This document shows positions 57,078 to 64,000 of a DNA stretch of 64,000 nt, in pieces (within the stretch, counting starts at the first letter, position 1; the number at the start of each line of letters is the position of its first letter). This DNA comes from Lepus europaeus (taxonomy: Eukaryota > Chordata > Mammalia > Lagomorpha > Leporidae), in assembly GCF_033115175.1 (NCBI RefSeq), contig NC_084827.1, positions 123,101,701 through 123,165,700 of the forward strand. The letters run 5' to 3'. Below the pieces are notes generated by a model. The model had not been told where the DNA came from. It made no database searches and saw nothing but the letters and a program-made list of their open reading frames with translations. The translations under genes and the position numbers were made by a program.

Positions 57078-58107
57078 GAGATTACTATACAATGAATACG
57101 TGAATATTATTCACTGAATATTATTCACTGAATAAACTACTCTGGGAAATGTTACCATTTCTTTGGTAATTTTCACTCCTCGCTGATCTCTTTTCTCTCT
57201 CTCTCTTCCTCCATTCTCTTATTCGGATATTGGAGCTCCTGAGATTCTTTTATAACTCCCAACGTCTCTGATTTTCCATCTTTTTTTTTTTGTCTCTTAT
57301 TTTGGGAGATTTTTTCCTAACTTCATCATTCAACCCTTGAGCATCACTCTTTCATTTCTGAAATCCGTTTGCTATTCTACCAACCTATAATATTACATTT
57401 AATCTATTAGCTAGATTAGAAAATGCAAACCTATTCAGTTCTCAGGGTTTTTCAGATTAATAAAATGATGAAAGTGCAGAAAAAAGTATACACTTTCTGT
57501 CATGCTTTTTTATGTTTGAATAATTCCATCAATACTTAAGGTTCCAAGCTCACTTTTGTGTCCCACAGGAGTAGTACAGAGGCTTAGCGATTTTCTCTGT
57601 GTGCTTTTGTTTGCACAATCACCTTGGCACAGATTATCACCTTCACACTAATAACACTGAATCAACCTATAACTTTTGCCTTTACCTTCTAGTCTGGTTC
57701 TATTCTGATTCTGTCAACCTGCAGTATATTTCCCATACTTAATGGCCATTATCTGTTCATGGCAAAAGTGCAGTACTGGTGGAGATGGATCTCCTGTCCA
57801 TTCTCTCTCTCTCTCTCTTCTCATTTAATGAGTAAAAAGCGAAAAAGACCCTAGTTTAGTGGGAATATAGACAATGGCTATAAACTATAATTGAATGGAA
57901 AAGTGACCATTTCACCCATATATGGTTCTTTTTTTGTCAATTAGTTATTCATAATTTCTTTTAATGAATAGAACCAATGACAATGTAACATCTAAATATT
58001 TCCTGTGTGGTTACAAGATAATAAGTTCATTTAGACTTTAAGCCATTTCTTCTCAACAGCTTATACACAGGAATAATTTTATGCAGATTGTAGTGCATAT
58101 AATTATA
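57078..58107. other. Unassigned sequence
   Basis: No repeat or gene recognised. Short tandem: ATATTATTCACTGA occurs about twice at 57104-57133. Confidence 0.4.
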
Positions 58108-58330
58108 CATTTTTTTTGTATTCCATTAGTTACCACAGATCAGTATTTGTGTTTTGGGGACTGGCTTAGTTCCCTAAGTATAATGGTTTCCAGTTGCATT
58201 CATTTTGTTTTGAAAGACAGGATTTCATTTTTTATGACTGAATAATATTCCATAGTATATATATACGTGTTCCTTATCCAGTCATTGGTTGATGGGTATC
58301 TAGGTTGATTCCGTATCTCAGCTATTGTTC
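58108..58330 (-). mobile_element. L1 fragment
   Basis: TTCCATTAGTTACCACAGATCAGTATTTG, GACTGGCTTAGTTCCCTAAGTATAATGGTTTCCAGTTGCATTCATTTTG and GAATAATATTCCATAGTATATATATAC match the same part of the long L1 at 37845-42778. This copy lacks the ERV and CSINE and so shows the pre-insertion order. Confidence 0.88.
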
Positions 58331-60317
58331 CTTTCCAGTCTTGGTCCATCCCATACTACCACTGGCTGAGGTATTTAATTCTGCTGCTATCCTTGCATCA
58401 ATTTTTAGTTTGTTGTGATGTCTTTGGTCCCACTACAGTGTGGGTAGTGAGGATCAATGCCACCTCCTATTGCCATAATTATCATTACCATATCTGATAC
58501 CTCTTTGAGCGACCAACTCTCTTAAATAACTTCTGTTGCTCAAGGGCCCTCTGCAGAGTTGTTGAAACTGTGTGCCTGAGATATCACAAGCTTGATAGAA
58601 AAAGGAATGCACTCACACACTCTACCATTAGATATCGACAGACAATGGAGGGCTGTACATCTTCCTGGCTCTTTTTGATTGACAAAGTTTAGGCATGTGA
58701 GAGAAACAGAGGAGTGGGGCCGGACAGTGTCTGAATTCCTTATTAGGGTGTCTAAGCTTTCCTCTTTCTTACTTCCTATCTTCTTCTCCAGGTAGGGTGT
58801 GCATGGAAGGAGGGCAGGAAAAAAGCTCTTAAAAATTTTCCTTATGGTCTTTTGTTTTACGTACAATGTTGCTTTATAATTTCTTTTACTATTAATAACA
58901 TTTTAAAGCAAAGGGTTTGGTGCCCTAGCCCTTTTAGACATCTGAAATGGAGCAAATCTTGACTCATGTCACCCAGCCCAAAAGAAGGTAGGTCAGGGAG
59001 TTAATGTTCTCACATATGGGGAGATACACATCAGTTAATCCTTTCTCTCACCTACTAAGTTTGGGCTTAGCTTTAATTCCATCCTTGTTTTAGATTCCAT
59101 GTCCAAGATCCAAGGCCTCTCTTTTCTTTGAAAACCTCTTCTTATTTATAGTTTCCTTTCAACTGTAACAGCTACTGCCCTAGTAAAGACCGTATCAAAT
59201 ACTAGGATTACTGAAATGGCCTCTTGGCAGAACTTCTTGATTCTAGTCTCTTGCCGTTTTGAATCTCTCATATTGTTGCCAGCATACTTTTCTTTAAACA
59301 CCCCTTTTATCATTTTACTTTTCTATTTAAAAAAAAAAAAAAAATCTACGGCAGTTGCCCACTGGGTCAAGTTAAAGAGTTTTGCTTGACATCTTGGCTG
59401 ACTGTAATAGGAATTCACAATATCTATAAACCCTTATCTTTCACATGTCTCAGTGAGACATTTTCAAATTGGTTTCTTTATTTTTCTTATTCGTCATGCT
59501 AATTTTTGGCCTTCAAATTTATGCCACATTTCTTTCCAGTAATGTCAGCCCCTTTTATTTCTTGTTATCCTCTTCTAGCCATCTCTCAAGACCCAGGTCA
59601 AGCCTTACCCCCTTCCCAGTGCCTCTTGCTGGTGAAGGTAACTCACATAGATCCCTCTTGCCTTGGATCAGTGGCTTCCAAACTTCCATGAAGATTAGAA
59701 TCACCTGAAGGCGAGGGAGGCTTTAAACCATTCTAATGCCCATGTTGCATCCTGTGCCAAGTAAGTTGAAAAGCCTAGGGGTGGGGGCCAGGCTTCAGTA
59801 TATGTTGAATACTGCAGGCGATTCCAATGTGCAGCACAGTGTGGGAACCACTGCTTTTGCATATTTGAGTGCTTATCAGCTGTGCCGTTACTTCGCACTT
59901 GACTGTATTTGGCCTAGTATTGGTGTCTGTTTCTTCTCAGCTATTATCTAGAGGATAATATGCCCATGCAAAGTAAACAAGATTCCTGCTGATTGAAGTA
60001 GCAACACTGATTTCCACCCAGATTCCCTTTCCCAGCTGCTGTTGCGATCTGGTTTTTACTCACAGTGCTTCTGAGGCTAAAGGTGTCACATGTCCTTCCC
60101 CCAAGTTCTTTTCCAAATCTCTGCACCCACACTGGGTGTCTTACAACTTAATTCCATTCTGACATTAACTACCCAGGGTTATCACAGACACACAGGTGAA
60201 GGGCTCAGTCCTGCAATAGCCCCTTTAGTTGCCAACAGCAAATCCAAGCCTCATGTATTTCTGTCCAACCAGCTAGAAATCAGGAATTTCCATGATTTTT
60301 TCACATTCATTTTCACA
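58331..60317. other. Long unassigned stretch
   Basis: About 2 kb without a recognised repeat, except A- and T-runs. A 108-codon minus-strand frame (58540-58866) and others show no familiar domain. Confidence 0.4.
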
Positions 60318-60331
60318 TTCAATAGTTTTCT

Positions 60332-60647
60332 TTTTCTAAGATTTATTTTTATTTACTTGAAAGGCAGAGTTAGAGAGAGAGAAGAAGCTTCCATCCACTG
60401 ATTCACTCTCCAAATGGCTACAATGACCGGGGCTGGACCAGACCGAAGCCAGGAACCAGGAGCCTCTTCTGGGTCTCCCACATGGGTGCAGGGTCCCAAG
60501 CACTTGGGGCATCCAATGCTGCTTTCCCACGTGCTTTAATAGGGAGCCGGATGGGGAAACGGAGCAGCCAGACTCAAACCAGCGCCCATATGGGATGCCG
60601 GCATCGCAGGTGAAGGCTTTAACCTGCTATACCACAGCACCAGCCCC
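60332..60647 (-). mobile_element. CSINE
   Basis: Tail AAGATTTATTTTTATTTACTTGAAAGGCAGAG, head ending CCACAGCACCAGCCCC. Duplication ttcaatagttttct (60318-60331) and atcaataattttct (60648-60661), two mismatches. Confidence 0.94.
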
Positions 60648-60923
60648 ATCAATAATTTTCTAGAATGGTCCACAGAACCCAGGACATAGATGAATACCAA
60701 AATGGAAAAGATGCATAGGGCCAGCTGGGGCGGGGGTAGGTGATAGACAGAGCTCCTATGCCCTCTCTGGGCATGCAGCTGCCCCTATACTTCCATGTGT
60801 TCAATGATCTACAAGCTCTCTGAGCCAAATCTTTTTATGGAGGTGCCATTATGTAGGCATCCCTCAGTCTCTAGCCCTTCTTCCCTCTGCTGAGGTCAAG
60901 AGTGAACTACCCTTATCTATTTT

Positions 60924-61239
60924 TTTGACAGGCAGAGTTAGACAGTGAGAGACAGAGAGAAAGGTCTTCCTTTTCCATTGGATCACCCTCCAAGAGGCTG
61001 CTACAGCTGGCGCACTGTGCAGATCCGAAGCCAGGAGCCAGGTGCTTCCTCCTGGTCTCCCATGCGGGTGCAGGGCCCAAGGACCTGGGCCATCCTCCTC
61101 TGCCCTCCTGGGCCACAGCAGAGAGCTGGCCTGGAAGAGGAGCAACTGGGACAGAATCCGGCACCCCAACCGGGACTAGAATCGGGGTGCCGGCGCCACA
61201 GGCGGAGGATTAGCTTAATGAGCTACGGCGCCAGCCCCG
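60924..61239 (-). mobile_element. CSINE2-type element
   Basis: Tail TTTGACAGGCAGAGTTAGACAGTGAGAG, head ending GCTACGGCGCCAGCCCCG. Perfect 10-bp duplication tatctatttt at 60914-60923 and 61240-61249. Confidence 0.95.
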
Positions 61240-61517
61240 TATCTATTTTCATGGTATGTTCCTGTGACAACCAGATCCCATTCAGAGTCATCTCATTAGC
61301 ATAAACTCAGACATGCTTGAAAGGGGTTTATGATGAATAATAAAAGATGTTCTCACTTCTATCACTCCGGAAATTCCAAGGATTTTAGAAACTGTCAGGA
61401 ACTGAGGATGAAAACCAAATGTGCATTTCTTTTTCTGTAGTTTTTAATTTAGGGAGCAAGGATTAGGAAATTATTTAGTTGAAAGGAAGAAGGAAGGAAT
61501 TAAGCAAGTTGGTCTTT

Positions 61518-61866
61518 TTTTAAAAGACATATTTATTTATTTGAAATCCAAAGTTACAGAGAGAAGGAGAAATAGAGGGAGAAAGGGAGAGAGAGCTTTC
61601 ATAGAGAGATCTTCCATCCTCTGGTTCACTCCTCAAGCAGCCACAGTGGCCAGGGCTGGGCCAGGACAAAGCCACGACCGGGAACTTTATCTGGGTCTCT
61701 GTTATGGGTTCAGGGGACCAAGTACTTAGGTTAATCTGTTGCCTTCCCTGGTGCATTAGCAAGGAGCTGGATTGGAAGTGGAGCAGTTGGGACTTGAACC
61801 AGCAACCATGCGGGATGCTGACATCACAGGTGGTACCTTAACTTGCTGTGCCACAACGCCAGCCCC
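61518..61866 (-). mobile_element. CSINE
   Basis: Tail AAAAGACATATTTATTTATTTGAAATCCAAAG, an enlarged purine block, and head ending GTGCCACAACGCCAGCCCC. The flanking duplication is not clear. Confidence 0.92.
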
Positions 61867-64000
61867 AAATAACCCCAAATATGTATTTCTTATTACATCA
61901 CCACATCACAACCCCTTTTTACCTGTCTGTTCACCTCCTGCAGCCTTGGCATGGTTTTGAGTCCAAGGCCAGCACCTGTGAATACTCTTTGGCTCATCTC
62001 AGACTCCTTGTCTAATGACAGTGTGTGTGTGGGAGCATGAAAGCCCTGCTCCTTTGCTTCTGGTGTTGACAGATTTATTGCAGGAAATTGATGGTCCCTG
62101 CAGACCGCCTGTGGGGCTTAGTCTAGAATACACCCTTGCTTTCTGTTTGGCATTTCCCACTTTCTTATTAATCTCTCCTGAGAGTAATTTTATACAACAG
62201 TTTTTTATGCTCAATTCAGTTTACCTGGCTTAAGTTGTCTAGTCTGCTGTGGTCTGCAAATAACAGTGTAGCCACAGAGAAAGAGAGGTAGGAGGAAGAA
62301 GGGACAGACACGTATCACATTATAGCTTATTATTACAGTTGATCTATTTTATTGGTTATTGTTGTTAATCTTTTACTATTTTTAATTTGAAAATTAAATT
62401 TTATTGCTATATGTGTATAGGAAAAAACAGCATACATAGTCTCCAGCCCTATCTGGTATTAGGTAGCCACAGGTAAGTGGTGACAGCTGCAAATTACTTG
62501 CTCATGAATTCTCATCTCAGAGTCAGCCTCTTGGGATCTTATCTACCTACGATCTTATCTCTCCTTCAAAGCATGGTCCTGAGCACATATAAAATTCAAT
62601 GAAGATTTATTAGTACAGGGTTTCTTGATATAGGGAGAAACAGAATTTAATAAAACGTTAGTTGAAGGTACTGAAATATAATATATGCAGGAGTTCTCTC
62701 TAGAATTACATGTCGTTTCTTAAATGTAATTTGAAAATCCTGAACATATTGAAGTCTCACCTGAAGCAGAAAATAACAGGCTAGGTAAAATTTTATCAGC
62801 AATATTTATAAGAATATCTGAGACTTGGTCTGGTACCAGGCAGAGGAGCATCAAGGCAGTTGTTATACCACAGTTGGGCAACAGTATGGGAAACCCTGCA
62901 TTTAATCTCATGTGACAGGATGTTGAGAGAGACTTTTCCTCTTGACTTGAAAATGCTGCCTATATCTCAAAGACAGACCACAGACACAGGTGCCAAGTGA
63001 TGGTAGGGTTCTATCATTCCCTGTCAAGGTTTAACCTGGTGATCTAGTCAAGAAAGAATGAATCGGCCAGGCCAGCTCTTCTGTCCAAGACTGGAGAGCT
63101 GCCCAAGGCCTGCTCACTCTCCACCTCTTCCTCAAGCATTGGCTCTGCCAGGTGCACGGGGTAAGTGTGCTAGGTTCTCTAACTCAATCGGCTGCCTGCT
63201 GCTTTGGGCCAAGAGGAGACATTCTGAGAAGCCTGGAGAGCACCCAAGGAAGGGTATTTCTAATGAGACACTATGCCTTAGATGATGGTAACTCCGTCTT
63301 TTCTGCAGCTGCAGTTCCCATGCCTCGTAACAAGGGCTGCCTGTGGTCCAGTCATGGATCCTGGATCTGTGAGTTTCTCCAGGTTAAGGTGGCAGTGGCT
63401 TCCTCTTGTCATCAACCTGAGGCTTCTCTTTTTCACTTGGACCCTGAATAATACAATTAAGTAGATTTGGGCTAGTGGAGGACAGACTCTGGAGGGATGC
63501 TTGAGAAGAGAAAGGAGCCCCAAATGCTCTGTGTGCTTTGTTCAGGGAGTGAAACTGCTAATGTCCCGCACCTGTGAGACTGGAGAAGGAGCTAAAGGAA
63601 GGAGTCAGGATCTCACTTCCCTGCTGGAATTGCGTTAGTCAGCTCTTGTCTGAGTCAGGGAGAAGGCAAGCAAGTGTGGAACAGAAACTTCCCCACACGT
63701 GGCATGACAAGGGTATGTAAGGTGCCCCGTAGGCTTAGTGATGTGGGAAGGTTAGTGGGACTTGGGTCTTCTCAGCAGTACTTGCACCCAGGAATCCTGT
63801 GTGCTGGCTGTGAGGGTCCCACTGGAGAGACACTGGTGGAGGAGGTTGAGGAGGGGTAGAAGACACTGTCAGAGTTGGTCTTCATGCCAGAGGGACGTTT
63901 CAGGGCCCTAAGAATTTACACAGGACCCCCCTTCTCTTGCCTGCCATCCCTTGACATAATCATCATTTAGTCACTGATTGGTGTTACAGAGATAAGCAGC
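61867..64000. other. Unassigned sequence to the window end
   Basis: About 2.1 kb with no recognised repeat or gene. Overlapping frames of up to 99 codons at 63058-63523 on both strands have no recognisable domain, and the higher GC there explains the lack of stops. A real exon cannot be excluded but nothing supports one. Confidence 0.4.

Noticed and set aside
63058-63523. Overlapping frames of 75-99 codons on both strands, possible exon
   Set aside because: Frames on both strands in a GC-richer patch are expected by chance; no domain or splice pattern was seen.

Overview
This is mammalian nuclear DNA, almost certainly from a lagomorph (rabbit or hare). The window carries about 37 copies of the lagomorph C repeat (CSINE), a tRNA-derived SINE with a pol III B box, a (CT)n stretch and an (AAATAAAT) or CCTGTCAAAA tail. 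It also holds many L1 3' ends with the G-rich tract and the tail motif AAATTTATATTNATTAAATA. I see no bacterial, phage or organellar gene, no CRISPR array, and no intact host protein-coding gene. The window reads as intergenic or deep intronic DNA. The annotation below is therefore mostly mobile elements, one RNA-derived retrocopy, one processed pseudogene and simple repeats.

Layout. 1-9.1 kb: unassigned sequence with minus-strand CSINEs and traces of L2-like and old LTR DNA. 9.8-12.0 kb: a nested retroelement locus. An L1 3' end was hit by a CSINE, and next to that by a U6 snRNA-L1 chimera flanked by perfect 15-bp duplications. 12-19 kb: old L1 fragments, many CSINEs and a MITE-like element. 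20-31 kb: MIR, MaLR-type LTR and L1M remnants, CSINEs, and a long unassigned stretch at 22.3-24 kb. 31.6-34.6 kb: a young CSINE, a truncated CSINE with a perfect 19-bp duplication, and a processed RPSA pseudogene whose A-tail region was hit by an L1 3' fragment. 36.4-43.1 kb: a 5'-truncated L1 tail, a roughly 490-bp pure pyrimidine tract, then one long minus-strand L1 (37.8-42.8 kb). That L1 was invaded by a class II (betaretrovirus-like) endogenous retrovirus fragment and by a CSINE. 43-56.4 kb: CSINEs, MIRs, MITE-like elements and MaLR LTRs. 56.4-64 kb: a young CSINE, an L1 piece, more CSINEs and unassigned sequence.

How it fits together. Insertion order can be read from who interrupts whom: old MIR/L2/MaLR/L1M DNA, then lagomorph L1s and MITE-like elements, then CSINEs and the youngest L1-driven events. 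The U6-L1 chimera, the RPSA retrocopy and the CSINEs are all products of L1 machinery, as their target-site duplications show. Of the CSINEs, 28 lie on the minus strand and 9 on the plus strand; the long L1s are also mostly minus. This skew is noted as a finding.

Limits. Family names for old repeats rest on recognising consensus phrases, not on alignment, and their edges are approximate. Edges backed by target-site duplications are precise.
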